The position numbers and the translations under genes are program-made. From Magnetococcales bacterium (GTDB taxonomy: Bacteria > Pseudomonadota > Magnetococcia > Magnetococcales > Magnetaquicoccaceae): DNA of 64,000 nucleotides. Position 1 is the stretch's first letter. The number at the start of each line of letters is the position of its first letter. The stretch lies in NCBI GenBank assembly GCA_015231915.1, contig JADGAR010000016.1, positions 1-64,000 of the forward strand, given 5' to 3'. Below the pieces are notes generated by a model. The model saw only the letters and a list, made by a program, of their open reading frames with translations. It did not search any database and had not been told where the DNA came from. Positions 42,945-51,702 of this stretch are shown one piece after another.

Positions 42945-44968
42945 CAGGCCTCCAAAAACAATTCCGCCATGATCTCTGCGGCATTGGGACAAAAGAGCGA
43001 CAGGTCGCGCGGATCCCCTGCCCCATGGCTGCACCCTTCCGCAAAGGGACGGAACCGGTCCAACCATTCCTTGGAGAGGGGCGCGTCCTTCAGGTTTTCC
43101 AGGATTGCCGCCGGGGGGTCGAGAAACCAGCGCAGCGCCTGCCGGCAGCGTTCCCGCAAATCCGCACGCAGGCCGGCAAGCAAATAAAACTCCAATATCG
43201 CATGCAATCTTTGCTCATGAAGCAGCCATCCACAGGCCATTTCTTCAATGGGTTTGGCCTCCAGCGTCAAGATGGAACGTGCCAGGAGCAGATCAAAATC
43301 ATTGACATGATGCAGCAATCCCTCTTCGATTGCCTGAAAGAGTTCATTGCAGGTTTCGGGAGGGTGACCCAATGCAATCGACAATATGGCGCGCAAGCAC
43401 AACATACCAACAGATGATTCTTTTAATCTACGATTCAATGCATGACTCAAAGACTTTCTTGCCAGACGCTCTTGACCAAGCACAAGTAATATATATCCAT
43501 CATATTTCAAAAAATAAGGAAAATTAAGTTCCAAGGAGAGGCCGAGACGGCAATATTGTACTCCTTTCTTAAAATCCATTTTATTATAAAAATAATAAAA
43601 TGACAATGCATGGATTGCAGCAATATTGCTGCCGTCAATAGCAAAAACTTCTAGAAATTTTTCTTCAGCATCTTGTGCACGCATTAGATTAAAAGAATAA
43701 AGATACCCAACCCCTAACAAACTTGGTATAAATTCCGCATTAAATTGCAGTGCCAGGAGATACGCTGCCTCGGCCTCGAAAAAACGGCATTGCGTGTGAT
43801 GCTGCAAAATATCTCCAAGAGTATTATACAATTCGGCTCGATCCGGATGCTGCCCGATTGCACCACGCACCATGGTTTCGGCCTGGACGATCAGGGCCGG
43901 TTGCTCAAAACGAATCCACTGCACCAAATCGACGACTCTTGGCCATGTATCCGGGGGGTTCTGCAACAGAGGCTGGAGGATGGCCTGGATTTCGTCCGGC
44001 TTGGGCTTGGGGAATGCCTTTTTCAGAATGAGAAAATGGGACCAGGGATCACCTTGGGCCGCATCTTTGGCCAGTTGCAGTAGCCGCCGATTCCATCCCC
44101 GTTCATCCTCCTGCAAAAATTGCAGCACCTGCTCAACCTTCTTAATTGGTATACCAGGCAGCGCCAAGGCTTTCCGGATGGCATCCATGGCTCCCGTTTG
44201 GCCGCCCGGTTCTGTCAGCAGTTCTCTGGCCAACAACCACCAGTAGTGGTCCCGTTGCTCCCAGGCCGGAAATGGCCGCAGATCCAGCAAGGGCCAGTGC
44301 AAAAAACGATACCGTCCCACCCTCATCGACGGCGCGACAATCTCCGCCCATTCTTTTTGAAATTGAAAATATTTTTCAAGCAACGAATTGGCGTGCATGC
44401 TCTGGAGCGAGGCTAATGTCTGTTTTTCTTTGTTAAAAATATTAATTAATTCTTTAATTTTATAAGTTGAAAATTGATTGGCAATTCTCAACACCCCCAG
44501 TTTATCATCTTTGGACAGAGAAATCGATCCCGCCACTCCATTCAAAAACACCTCGGCACGGTACTCCACATGCCGCCACTCGCCGATCAACTCCCGCATC
44601 CGTTGTTGCGGATCCACCTCCCGGTTCGGGTCCAGGGACAAGGGCCAATGCCAGGGAGGCAGTTGCACAATATCCGCCAGAAATGCCTCGCTCGACTCCT
44701 CAACCGGTGCGGATGACCGCTCCTGAACCGGTTTTGCCAGAACATCCAGAGGTTCGTTCCAGGCCGTGTGATACACCTCCATCAAATCACCAAAACCCGC
44801 CTGGACGGTCAACCCATCGTCAAGGAGATAACTCAAGCCTGGCGCGGCCAGATCCATGTCTACCAATCCCACCACCCGCCCCTGGGATGCCCAATGAGCC
44901 GCCAGATTGACCAGCAACGCGGTCCGGCCAACCCCTCCCTTGAAGGAATAGAAGGCAAAGATTCTCAT
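42944..44968 (-). CDS. KGGVGR-motif ParA/MinD-like ATPase with TPR-like C-terminus
   Basis: A 674-residue cytoplasmic protein. The N-terminal domain is SIMIBI/ParA-like: FYSFKGGVGRTALLVNLA is a deviant Walker A in which the usual Lys of GKT is Arg, and GLVDMDLAAPGLSYLL is Walker A-prime. This is the KGGVGR-variant ATPase type known from bacterial conflict and signalling systems. Residues about 290-670 are helical and TPR-like (for example AEAAYLLALQFNAEFIPSLLG and LGQERLARKSLSHAL). G+C falls to 15 of 60 bases in 43561-43620, unlike the flanks. The ATG overlaps the stop of the upstream gene (ATGA). Last gene of a three-gene operon. Function is unproven; defence or regulated cell response is inference. 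Confidence 0.82.
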   Translation of the reverse strand: MRIFAFYSFKGGVGRTALLVNLAAHWASQGRVVGLVDMDLAAPGLSYLLDDGLTVQAGFGDLMEVYHTAWNEPLDVLAKPVQERSSAPVEESSEAFLADIVQLPPWHWPLSLDPNREVDPQQRMRELIGEWRHVEYRAEVFLNGVAGSISLSKDDKLGVLRIANQFSTYKIKELINIFNKEKQTLASLQSMHANSLLEKYFQFQKEWAEIVAPSMRVGRYRFLHWPLLDLRPFPAWEQRDHYWWLLARELLTEPGGQTGAMDAIRKALALPGIPIKKVEQVLQFLQEDERGWNRRLLQLAKDAAQGDPWSHFLILKKAFPKPKPDEIQAILQPLLQNPPDTWPRVVDLVQWIRFEQPALIVQAETMVRGAIGQHPDRAELYNTLGDILQHHTQCRFFEAEAAYLLALQFNAEFIPSLLGVGYLYSFNLMRAQDAEEKFLEVFAIDGSNIAAIHALSFYYFYNKMDFKKGVQYCRLGLSLELNFPYFLKYDGYILLVLGQERLARKSLSHALNRRLKESSVGMLCLRAILSIALGHPPETCNELFQAIEEGLLHHVNDFDLLLARSILTLEAKPIEEMACGWLLHEQRLHAILEFYLLAGLRADLRERCRQALRWFLDPPAAILENLKDAPLSKEWLDRFRPFAEGCSHGAGDPRDLSLFCPNAAEIMAELFLEA

Positions 44969-45840
44969 GGCGGATTTAATTCAACAGAATGATTCGCATT
45001 GTAAATAATCATGTGGTTTGTCAATGCCGAGTGAACCGGACGAGATGAACCTGTCGTATTATTAAAGGTGTATGATGGCGTCTTGGATGAAAAACTGTCC
45101 CTTTGTCGAATGGTCTTATGGATCCTGCTCTTTTCAATCCAGGAATGACGCATTTTTTCTGCATCATCTGCATAATCGTTGAATGCATAATCCTTCAAGA
45201 AAGGAACAATCATGGTTGCATGGGTCAAACGCAGACGATGAGAATGCGCGGGACGAATCGAAATCGCGGCCCCGACGCGTACCATAAAGCCACTGAAAAG
45301 CCCCATGGCGTCACCCGCGCAAAGCGCGCCACATCTGGCCCACTCCTCGATGATTTCCCACAGGTCATCGTCAACGGGCGATCTTTGATTGAGCAATTGG
45401 TCCACGCTGGCATCGATGGCCTCAAACATCGTTTCGGCCAACTGACGACGCCATTTTGCCAGTTCCTCGCGGTTGGCCACAGCAATCGAGGTACGATCAT
45501 TGAGGGCTTCAACCCGCTTTATCCCAGAGAGGGAAAAGTCGATCTGACGACCGGTCATCTGCCTAAACGCCTCTGTCAAGGGTGGATTGATGTAAAAAGC
45601 CACATCCTGGTCAGTAACCCACTGGGGAGAAAAAGGACAAACCTCCGCTTCCGCAGACATGGCCTGATATTCATCCAGGGCAAGCGGGAAGCGCAATCCG
45701 TATTGCGGATCCAAAAGATAAATGAGGGACGGATTGTCCGGCGCACGCACCATCAGCACCGCAAAACCGCAGACCCCTTCCACGCTGTGATCGATGGCAA
45801 TGGCTTCGTATTGGCGCGCGCTGACATTCATGGAGGGCAT
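44965..45840 (-). CDS. Unknown protein, second gene of the KGGVGR operon
   Basis: A 291-residue protein from ATG 45840 (GAGG ribosome site 4 bases upstream), or 288 residues from ATG 45831, which overlaps the upstream stop as ATGA. No signal peptide. The N-terminal half reads as alternating strands (VCGFAVLMVRAPDNPSLIYLLD), and the middle is helical (LAKWRRQLAETMFEAIDASV). The last 60 residues are polar and rich in Ser, His and Asn, possibly disordered. I do not recognise the family. It is coupled to both neighbours, so its product likely acts with the ATPase. G+C is reduced (24 of 60 bases in 45061-45120). Confidence 0.65.
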   Translation of the reverse strand: MPSMNVSARQYEAIAIDHSVEGVCGFAVLMVRAPDNPSLIYLLDPQYGLRFPLALDEYQAMSAEAEVCPFSPQWVTDQDVAFYINPPLTEAFRQMTGRQIDFSLSGIKRVEALNDRTSIAVANREELAKWRRQLAETMFEAIDASVDQLLNQRSPVDDDLWEIIEEWARCGALCAGDAMGLFSGFMVRVGAAISIRPAHSHRLRLTHATMIVPFLKDYAFNDYADDAEKMRHSWIEKSRIHKTIRQRDSFSSKTPSYTFNNTTGSSRPVHSALTNHMIIYNANHSVELNPP

Positions 45841-46514
45841 TGTTCCTCGATCCAAGCCGAAATGAACTGCTTGAGCGTATCGGTGATATTGAACGTTTCC
45901 GCCTCTACGTAACGGAAATTCTGCAACAGGAACCCGCTCGTTGGAAAGGGTTGTTCTTTTGAAAAACGATTCACAATATTCAGATAATCATCTCTGGTGC
46001 AAGACCATGCCAGCAAATGGCCGGTCACCGGAAAGGATTCATGCAAACGCACTTCCCAGGTCCAGGCAGCACGATCCGATCGATTCTCCGCATGCCGGGC
46101 AGGCAGATCCGGCGACCCCCAACCCGGCGACGTGGTCAAATCTGGAGGCGATCCTTTGGCATAGATCAGACACTCTCCGGCAAAATAATCGCGCAGGTAG
46201 TCCGCGAACCCGGCACGCCAACCGGACAACGCCACCCGAGTCTGCTGGATCAACGCCACTGCGGCGGACGCAGCTTTGGCTCCGCGAAACGGAGCGCATT
46301 TCCCACAATACACACCACCGGTATCGAAAGGGCTGACCTCACCCTGCTTGTCTGTTTCCAGATCGGGATGATACACGAAAGCCACCGCGCCGGGGCGGGC
46401 ATATCCGGCAAACAGGTAGACACATGGAGCCAACCCGCACGCCTGCTCCACCTCTCCGGCGATGCCCCGCTGCGGCAGAGGCCAGAACGCCTGCCCGGCC
46501 CCCTCATCGTACAA
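45828..46514 (-). CDS. Unknown protein, first gene of the KGGVGR operon (N-terminus frameshifted)
   Basis: Minimal frame of 228 residues from TTG 46514; the true start is probably ATG 46600 with a frame change (see separate entry). Recognisable stretches are PFDTGGVYCGKCAPFRGAK and AAWTWEVRLHESFPVTGHLL, with conserved-looking Arg, Trp, Glu and His that could form an active site. There are four Cys (residues 26, 31, 70, 73) in the first 80 residues. No signal peptide or membrane helix. I do not recognise the family; an enzymatic effector or sensor role is a guess from context. Its stop overlaps the second gene by 4 bases. Confidence 0.6.
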   Translation of the reverse strand: MYDEGAGQAFWPLPQRGIAGEVEQACGLAPCVYLFAGYARPGAVAFVYHPDLETDKQGEVSPFDTGGVYCGKCAPFRGAKAASAAVALIQQTRVALSGWRAGFADYLRDYFAGECLIYAKGSPPDLTTSPGWGSPDLPARHAENRSDRAAWTWEVRLHESFPVTGHLLAWSCTRDDYLNIVNRFSKEQPFPTSGFLLQNFRYVEAETFNITDTLKQFISAWIEEQCPP

Positions 46515-46600
46515 TGCGATCAGCCATTGCCATTTCTGACCGTTCTGGCCAATGGCAAGGCTTGAACGCTGCAGTCGGTCGGCAATCTTTTTTCAGCCAT
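46515..46600 (-). other. Apparent -1 frameshift at a run of six A at the 5' end of the KGGVGR operon
   Basis: An ATG at 46600 with GAGG 7 bases upstream opens MAEK and then ends 26 codons in. Just after the run of six A (46588-46593) the -1 frame continues as KKIADRLQRSSLAIGQNG and then without a stop into the 228-residue frame. The frame otherwise has no ATG and begins after a TGA. The options are a homopolymer sequencing error, a real inactivating deletion, or slippage at A6G that produces the full protein. Confidence 0.6.
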
Positions 46601-46618
46601 CCATACGCCTCGTCAGGA

Positions 46619-48433
46619 TCACCCGGTCTTCTGCGACCTCTTGCGCTCGTGCTCCTTGAGCAGCTTCTTGCGCATGCGCAGGCTCTTTGGGGTCACTTCC
46701 ACCAGTTCGTCGTCGTTGATGAACTCCAGACACTGCTCCAGGGAGTAGTTGAGGAACGGCGTCAACATGATGGCATCGTCGGAACCGGAAGCGCGAATGT
46801 TGGTCAACTGCTTGCCTTTCATGGGATTGACCACCAGGTCCTGATTGCGGCTGTTGGTGCCGACGATCATCCCCTCGTAGACGGTCACCCCCGGTCCCAC
46901 GAACAACCGTCCCCGCTCCTGAAGATTCCACAAGGCGAAGGCCACGGTCTTGCCCGCGTCCATGGAGATCAACACCCCGTTGCGCCGCGAACCGAGATTG
47001 GGCTGGGTGAGCGGGCCGTATTCGTGAAAAATCCGCGCCAGCAGTCCGGTCCCGGAGGTCATGGTGCGGAATTCGGTCTGAAAGCCGATCAAACCCCGCG
47101 CCGGAATGATGTAATCCAACCGCACCCGGCCCCGGCTGTCCGGCATCATGTCCTTCAAATCGCCGCGCCGCATCCCCAAGGCCTCCATCACCGCCCCCTG
47201 ATGGACCTCCTCCACGTCCACGGTCAAGTATTCATACGGCTCCTTGAACTCCCCATCCACCTTGCGCAGGATCACCTCCGGACGCGACACCCCCAACTCG
47301 TATCCCTCCCGGCGCATGTTCTCGATGAGAATGGAAAGATGGAGTTCCCCGCGTCCCGACACCCGGAAACGATCCGTGTTGTCGGTCTCCTCCACCCGCA
47401 GGGCCACGTTGTGCTCCAACTCCTTGAACAGCCGCGCCCGCAACTGCCGGCTGGTGACGTATTTCCCCTCCTGGCCGGAGAGCGGCGAGTCGTTGACCTG
47501 AAAGGTCATGCTCACCGTGGGCTGATCCACGGCCAACGGCGGCAAAGGTTCCACATGCTCCATGTGGCACAGCGTATCGGAAATCCCCAACCCCTCCACC
47601 CCGGTGAAGGCGATGATCTCTCCGGCCCGCGCCAGGGGGGTCTCGATCCGCTCCAGTCCCAGAAAGCTGAAGATTTTGACCAGTTTCGCGTTGCGACGTT
47701 GTCCGTCGGGGGCCACCACGGTCACCAGGCTGTTGGCCACCGCGTACCCCCGCTCCACCCTGCCGATGCCGATGATACCCAGATAATTGTTATAATCCAA
47801 CGCCGAGACCCGCATGCGGAAGGGTTGCTCGGGATCCACCAACGGCGGCGGGGTGCGGTCCACGATGACACTGAACAAAGGATCCATGTCCACCCCGCGC
47901 TGGTCCGGCTCCAGGGAGGCCCACCCCTCCAGGGCGGAGGCATACACCACCGGGAAATCCAACTGCTCGTCGGTCGCCCCCAACCGGTCGAAGAGATCGA
48001 AGGTGCGGTCCAGCACCCACATGGGCCGCGCGCCGTCCCGGTCCACCTTGTTGATCACCACGATGGGACGAAACCCCATGTCGAAGGCCTTGCGGGTGAC
48101 GAAACGGGTCTGGGGCATCGGCCCATCCACGGCGTCCACCAGCAGCAATACCGAATCCACCATGGAGAGCACCCGCTCCACCTCCCCGCCGAAATCGGCG
48201 TGACCTGGGGTGTCCACGATGTTGATGCGAAACTCCCGCCACTGGATGGCGGTATTCTTGGCCAGGATGGTGATCCCCCGTTCCCGCTCCAGGTCGTTGG
48301 AGTCCATGACCCGCTCCTGCATCCCGCCCCGCTGTGCGAGCGTACCGGACTGCTGCAGCAGCTTGTCCACCAGCGTGGTCTTGCCATGATCGACATGGGC
48401 GATGATCGCGATGTTGCGCAATTGCTCAATCAC
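46619..48433 (-). CDS. bipA: BipA/TypA ribosome-associated GTPase
   Basis: Translational GTPase of 604 residues, standard length. G motifs are intact: [15 protein letters not shown] (G1), RGITI (G2), [12 protein letters not shown] (G3), [10 protein letters not shown] (G4, with BipA-type NKVDR). The C-terminal BipA-specific domain includes [14 protein letters not shown] and [11 protein letters not shown]. The start is GTG at 48433 with AAGGA about 10 bases upstream. It aids ribosome assembly and stress adaptation. The KGGVGR operon begins 18 bases after its stop, so read-through transcription from bipA is possible. Confidence 0.96.
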   Translation of the reverse strand: MIEQLRNIAIIAHVDHGKTTLVDKLLQQSGTLAQRGGMQERVMDSNDLERERGITILAKNTAIQWREFRINIVDTPGHADFGGEVERVLSMVDSVLLLVDAVDGPMPQTRFVTRKAFDMGFRPIVVINKVDRDGARPMWVLDRTFDLFDRLGATDEQLDFPVVYASALEGWASLEPDQRGVDMDPLFSVIVDRTPPPLVDPEQPFRMRVSALDYNNYLGIIGIGRVERGYAVANSLVTVVAPDGQRRNAKLVKIFSFLGLERIETPLARAGEIIAFTGVEGLGISDTLCHMEHVEPLPPLAVDQPTVSMTFQVNDSPLSGQEGKYVTSRQLRARLFKELEHNVALRVEETDNTDRFRVSGRGELHLSILIENMRREGYELGVSRPEVILRKVDGEFKEPYEYLTVDVEEVHQGAVMEALGMRRGDLKDMMPDSRGRVRLDYIIPARGLIGFQTEFRTMTSGTGLLARIFHEYGPLTQPNLGSRRNGVLISMDAGKTVAFALWNLQERGRLFVGPGVTVYEGMIVGTNSRNQDLVVNPMKGKQLTNIRASGSDDAIMLTPFLNYSLEQCLEFINDDELVEVTPKSLRMRKKLLKEHERKRSQKTG

Positions 48434-48460
48434 AACGTTTCATTCCTTTGAATTGATAGG

Positions 48461-48829
48461 TCATTTCTTCTTTTTCTTGGCGGGCTTCGCCGCTTTCGGG
48501 GTCTCGATGGCCACCGTGGCCACGCCCGTTCCCAACAGGCCGGCGCGCAGGGTCTCGGCGAGTTCCTTTTCCCGCTCCAGCGTGGTGGAGAGTTGCAACC
48601 GCAGAAGCGCGGCCTGATTCTCCTTGCGTCCCAGCAGCCCGAAGGCCGCCCGCAGCAGATTCGCCAGGGTGATCCTCCCCTCGATCAGGGCGCCATTGGC
48701 CTCCTCGAGATAGCGAACCAGGGCCTCCTCGGCCACGCCCGCCAGCCAGGCGGCCTCCGCAGGGGTGCAATCGGGCAGATCGGTGAAACGGGAAGTGTCG
48801 AAACCGCTATCGGAAGTGGAGCGTCTCAT
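48461..48829 (-). CDS. Small Lys-tailed protein of unknown function
   Basis: A 122-residue protein. Helical body (EAAWLAGVAEEALVRYLEEA, LLRAAFGLLGRKENQAALLR) and a basic C-terminal tail (AAKPAKKKKK) that could contact nucleic acid or anionic surfaces. Lies 27 bases before bipA on the same strand and may share its transcript. No family recognised. Confidence 0.6.
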   Translation of the reverse strand: MRRSTSDSGFDTSRFTDLPDCTPAEAAWLAGVAEEALVRYLEEANGALIEGRITLANLLRAAFGLLGRKENQAALLRLQLSTTLEREKELAETLRAGLLGTGVATVAIETPKAAKPAKKKKK

Positions 48830-49049
48830 CTTCGGAATGCCTGTCAGTCAAGGTTGCCGTCGCAAGGTCAATCCATGATCATGACAGATTGCCGCACGCT
48901 TGAGAAGGGATTTCGCGATCTCCCCCACCGACCGCCAATGCCGCAAGGCGGAAAACCGGTGAGACCATTTCGTCCATCAGACCGTGGCACGCCGGAATCT
49001 TTGGAACGGATCCAATCCGAGGCCATCGGGACGGTGGGGTGACCGGGAT
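48830..49049. other. Intergenic stretch without recognisable gene
   Basis: This 220-base gap separates the Hpt gene end from the small Lys-tailed gene start on the minus strand. A short plus-strand frame (48884-49042) exists but lacks a ribosome site and reads like random GC-rich sequence. No convincing RNA structure or terminator was found by eye. Confidence 0.4.
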
Positions 49050-49424
49050 TCAGGCGGGAGGCAACCGGGCGATGTAATCCGACAGCGCCCGATGCGCCGC
49101 CTGACCGGCCTGGATCATGAGTTGGGCAAGCTCCGCGCCGCCCTCCAGGGAGCCGGAACGACCCAGTTTTTCCAGGGAAAACGCCAGTTCCCCCATGCGT
49201 TCGAAACCGACCTGCCGGCAGACGCTCTTCAGGGAGTGGCTTTCCGACGCCACCCGCTCCGGATCGTTATCCGCAATGGCCTGGGCGATGGATGCCGGTC
49301 GGGTCCGGATGCCCACGAGAAACCGTTCGAGAACCGGAAGAAAGACTTCCTCCAACTCCTGTTGCATCTCCGCGAGTTTCTGGAGATTCATTTCCGCATA
49401 ATCTTCCGGGTTGTGCACATCCAT
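49050..49424 (-). CDS. Stand-alone Hpt phosphotransfer protein
   Basis: A 124-residue single-domain histidine phosphotransfer protein. The phosphorylated His sits in ASESHSLKSVCRQVG, in the four-helix Hpt bundle, with RMGELAFSLEKLGRSGSLEG downstream as the second paired helix. It shuttles phosphate from a hybrid kinase receiver to another receiver. No kinase is adjacent; the hybrid kinase at 59522-62056 in this window ends in a receiver and could be a donor (inference). Confidence 0.85.
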   Translation of the reverse strand: MDVHNPEDYAEMNLQKLAEMQQELEEVFLPVLERFLVGIRTRPASIAQAIADNDPERVASESHSLKSVCRQVGFERMGELAFSLEKLGRSGSLEGGAELAQLMIQAGQAAHRALSDYIARLPPA

Positions 49425-49527
49425 GATTTCATCCCCTGCAAAATACCGGTTGCTTCAATGAGAAGGCGTCCATCCTATCCCAAGCCGTCCTGCTTGTACA
49501 TGCCATTTTTGCTTTGCTGCCAAGGAG

Positions 49528-50358
49528 TCACTCCCCCCTGGCCCACGCCTCCACGGTGCGACGCAACGCCGCCGCCTTTTCCCCGTGTCCCGCCTCCAGC
49601 AACCCCTGGAAACAGGCGGCGAGCAACTCCTCCAGGAACGGCAGGCTGGCGCGATCCGCGTCGCGACCGGCCAGGGCCACGGCCTGTTCCAGGTGATACA
49701 CGCCCTCGCTGGCCATCCCCAGAAAACGCAGATTCATCCCCAGTTTGTAGCGCCCGTACACCGTATCCGGTTCCCGGTCGATCCAGTCCCGCAGGATCGC
49801 CACGTTGCGACGGATCTTGACCTTGTTGAGGCCGGCGCTGTAGCCGTGATGGATCAGGCGCACCCCGATCTCCAGGGGGGGATGGCGGGGCCAATGGCGG
49901 TAGAGTGAGTCCGCGACCCCCTCGTGCACCGGATTGACGAACCGGATGCGCAAGTCGTTGCGAAACAGCCGGATCGCCTTGCTGGGCACGCTGCCGCCAT
50001 CGGCCAGGAGGTTGTCGATGGTGACGATCCAGGCCGGACGATCCGTGGCCCGGCACGATTCCAGGATGCGCTCGCGCCACCCCGGATCGTCCGCGAGCAC
50101 CTCGTCGCAATCGACGTTGAGGATCCAGGCGCATCCAGCCGCCTCGATGGCCAGGTTCTTGGGCGCGGAAAAATCCCGCGCCCAGGGGGAATGCAAGATC
50201 CGGCAACCGAAATCACCCGCGATCTCCAGGGTGCGATCCGTGGAACCGGTATCCACGAAGACGATCTCGTCCGCAACCCGGCGCAGGGGCGGAAGGCTCA
50301 AGGGCAGGAAGCTCTCCTCGTCCCGGCCCATGAGGATCGCGGAGAGTCCATCCCTCAT
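49528..50358 (-). CDS. Family 2 glycosyltransferase (WaaE/KdtX-like)
   Basis: A 276-residue GT-A glycosyltransferase. SAILMGRDEESFLPLSLPPL is the N-terminal strand, VFVDTGSTDRTLEIAGDFG is the nucleotide-binding site, and ILNVDCDEVL provides the metal-binding DxD equivalent. SAPKNLAIEAAG fits the GT2 subgroup with lipopolysaccharide core KdtX-like enzymes. The C-terminal 90 residues look TPR-like (YGRYKLGMNLRFLGMASEGV). The ATG overlaps the pgk stop by 4 bases. Role in lipopolysaccharide or protein glycosylation is likely. Confidence 0.82.
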   Translation of the reverse strand: MRDGLSAILMGRDEESFLPLSLPPLRRVADEIVFVDTGSTDRTLEIAGDFGCRILHSPWARDFSAPKNLAIEAAGCAWILNVDCDEVLADDPGWRERILESCRATDRPAWIVTIDNLLADGGSVPSKAIRLFRNDLRIRFVNPVHEGVADSLYRHWPRHPPLEIGVRLIHHGYSAGLNKVKIRRNVAILRDWIDREPDTVYGRYKLGMNLRFLGMASEGVYHLEQAVALAGRDADRASLPFLEELLAACFQGLLEAGHGEKAAALRRTVEAWARGE

Positions 50359-51542
50359 GCGGCGTCCGTCAGGACCGCCACGCCCGGCAGTTCCTTGCCT
50401 TCCAGAAGTTCCAGAAACGCCCCGCCGCCGGTGGAGATGTGATCGATGCCATCCGCGACACCCGCCTTGGCGATGGCGGCTTCGGTATCCCCGCCGCCGG
50501 CCACGGAGAGGGCCGATCCCCTGGCGATGGCCCGTGCCAACGCCAAGGTCCCCTCGGCGAAGGCCGGGATCTCGAACACCCCCACCGGGCCGTTCCAGAC
50601 CACGGTGCGCATGGCCAGCAGGCGCTCGGCGAACCGTCGTGCGGTCTCGGGACCGACATCGAGTCCCATCCATCCGTCGGGGATGGCGTCGGCGGCCACG
50701 GTGCGCACCTCGCCGCTGCCGTCACGGTTTTCGGCGATCACCGCATCCACGGGCAACATCAGCTCCACCCCCATCTCCCTGGCGCGGGCCTCGGTGCGGG
50801 AGGCCACCTCCAGCATCTCCGGCTCGACCAGGGAACTCCCCACCCGTCCCCCCCTGGCGAGCAGGAAGGTGAAGGCCATGGCCCCGCCGATCATGATGAC
50901 GTTCATCCGCGCCAGCAAGGACTCGATGAGCTGAATCTTGGTGGAGACCTTGGATCCGCCCAGCAAGGCGGCGACCGGGCGTTCCGGGGCGATCATGGCG
51001 CGGCGGAAGAAGGCGAGTTCGTCGGCCATCAGCAGACCGGCCACCGACGGCACCAGTTCGGCCACCCCCACGTTGGAGGCATGAGCGCGATGCGCGGTGC
51101 CGAAGGCGTCGTTGACCACCACGTCCGCCAGGCGCGCGAAACCGCGCGCCATTTCGGGATCGTTGGCGGTCTCGCCGGGGTGCAGGCGGACGTTTTCCAG
51201 CAGGATCACCCCACCCGGGGGCAGATCCGCCACCATGGCCTCGACGGCAGGACCGACGCAATCCGGGGCGAGGGGCACCGGCTGTCCCAGAAGCTCGCCC
51301 AGACGTTGCGCCACCGGGGCCAGCGAGGGTCCCACCCCGTTCTTGGGACGCCCCAGATGGGAGGCCAGGATCACCCTTCCCCCCGCCTCCATGGCGCGCC
51401 GGATGGTGGGCAGGGATTTCCGGATGCGGGCATCGGAGCCGATGGCGCCATCGGCGGTCAGGGGGACATTGAAATCGACCCGGATGAAGACCCGCTTGCC
51501 GGCCAGGGCAAGGTCATCGATGGTGCGCTTGTGCATGGACAT
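50355..51542 (-). CDS. pgk: Phosphoglycerate kinase
   Basis: Glycolytic/Calvin-cycle enzyme of 395 residues that interconverts 1,3-bisphosphoglycerate and 3-phosphoglycerate with ADP/ATP. Signatures: KRVFIRVDFNVPL, ASHLGRP, LLENVRLHPGE, VNDAFGTAHRAHAS, ALLGGSKVSTKI, and the nucleotide loop TVVWNGPVGVFE and SVAGGGDTEAAI. Start ATG 51542 has GGAG upstream; an in-frame ATG two codons later is possible. It is not next to gap or fba here, and is coupled to a glycosyltransferase gene. Confidence 0.97.
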   Translation of the reverse strand: MSMHKRTIDDLALAGKRVFIRVDFNVPLTADGAIGSDARIRKSLPTIRRAMEAGGRVILASHLGRPKNGVGPSLAPVAQRLGELLGQPVPLAPDCVGPAVEAMVADLPPGGVILLENVRLHPGETANDPEMARGFARLADVVVNDAFGTAHRAHASNVGVAELVPSVAGLLMADELAFFRRAMIAPERPVAALLGGSKVSTKIQLIESLLARMNVIMIGGAMAFTFLLARGGRVGSSLVEPEMLEVASRTEARAREMGVELMLPVDAVIAENRDGSGEVRTVAADAIPDGWMGLDVGPETARRFAERLLAMRTVVWNGPVGVFEIPAFAEGTLALARAIARGSALSVAGGGDTEAAIAKAGVADGIDHISTGGGAFLELLEGKELPGVAVLTDAA

Positions 51543-51583
51543 TCCACTCCGTATAGAAGAGAAAAACGATGACAACGGGAAGC

Positions 51584-51613
51584 AGTATAGGCAAAAAAGG
51601 GTCACCCCCGCAA
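51584..51613 (-). promoter_or_regulatory. Candidate promoter for pgk
   Basis: On the minus strand TTGCGG, an 18-base spacer and TATACT lie about 45 bases before the pgk start. The -10 matches five of six consensus bases; the -35 is weak. Confidence 0.4.
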
Positions 51614-51633
51614 CACCCCGATCCGGAACGCGG

Positions 51634-51662
51634 TTGCCCGCCAATGCGAAAGAGGGTATATT
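51634..51662 (+). promoter_or_regulatory. Candidate promoter for queE
   Basis: TTGCCC, a 17-base spacer and TATATT lie about 40 bases before the queE GTG. The -10 matches five of six positions and the spacing is optimal. It and the pgk promoter sit back to back in the 160-base divergent gap. Confidence 0.5.
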
Positions 51663-51702
51663 GAAGGCTTCCCTTTCCATAGGCCCTTCGAACGAGGAAC
51701 CC

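Noticed and set aside
46515-46600. In-frame TGA read as selenocysteine or other recoding in the first KGGVGR-operon gene
   Set aside because: The ATG just before the TGA has a poorer distance to GAGG than the second ATG, and no selenocysteine element is visible. A shift at the A run explains the data better.
48830-49049. Possible riboswitch or small RNA in the 220-base gap
   Set aside because: No conserved aptamer core or terminator hairpin could be recognised by eye.
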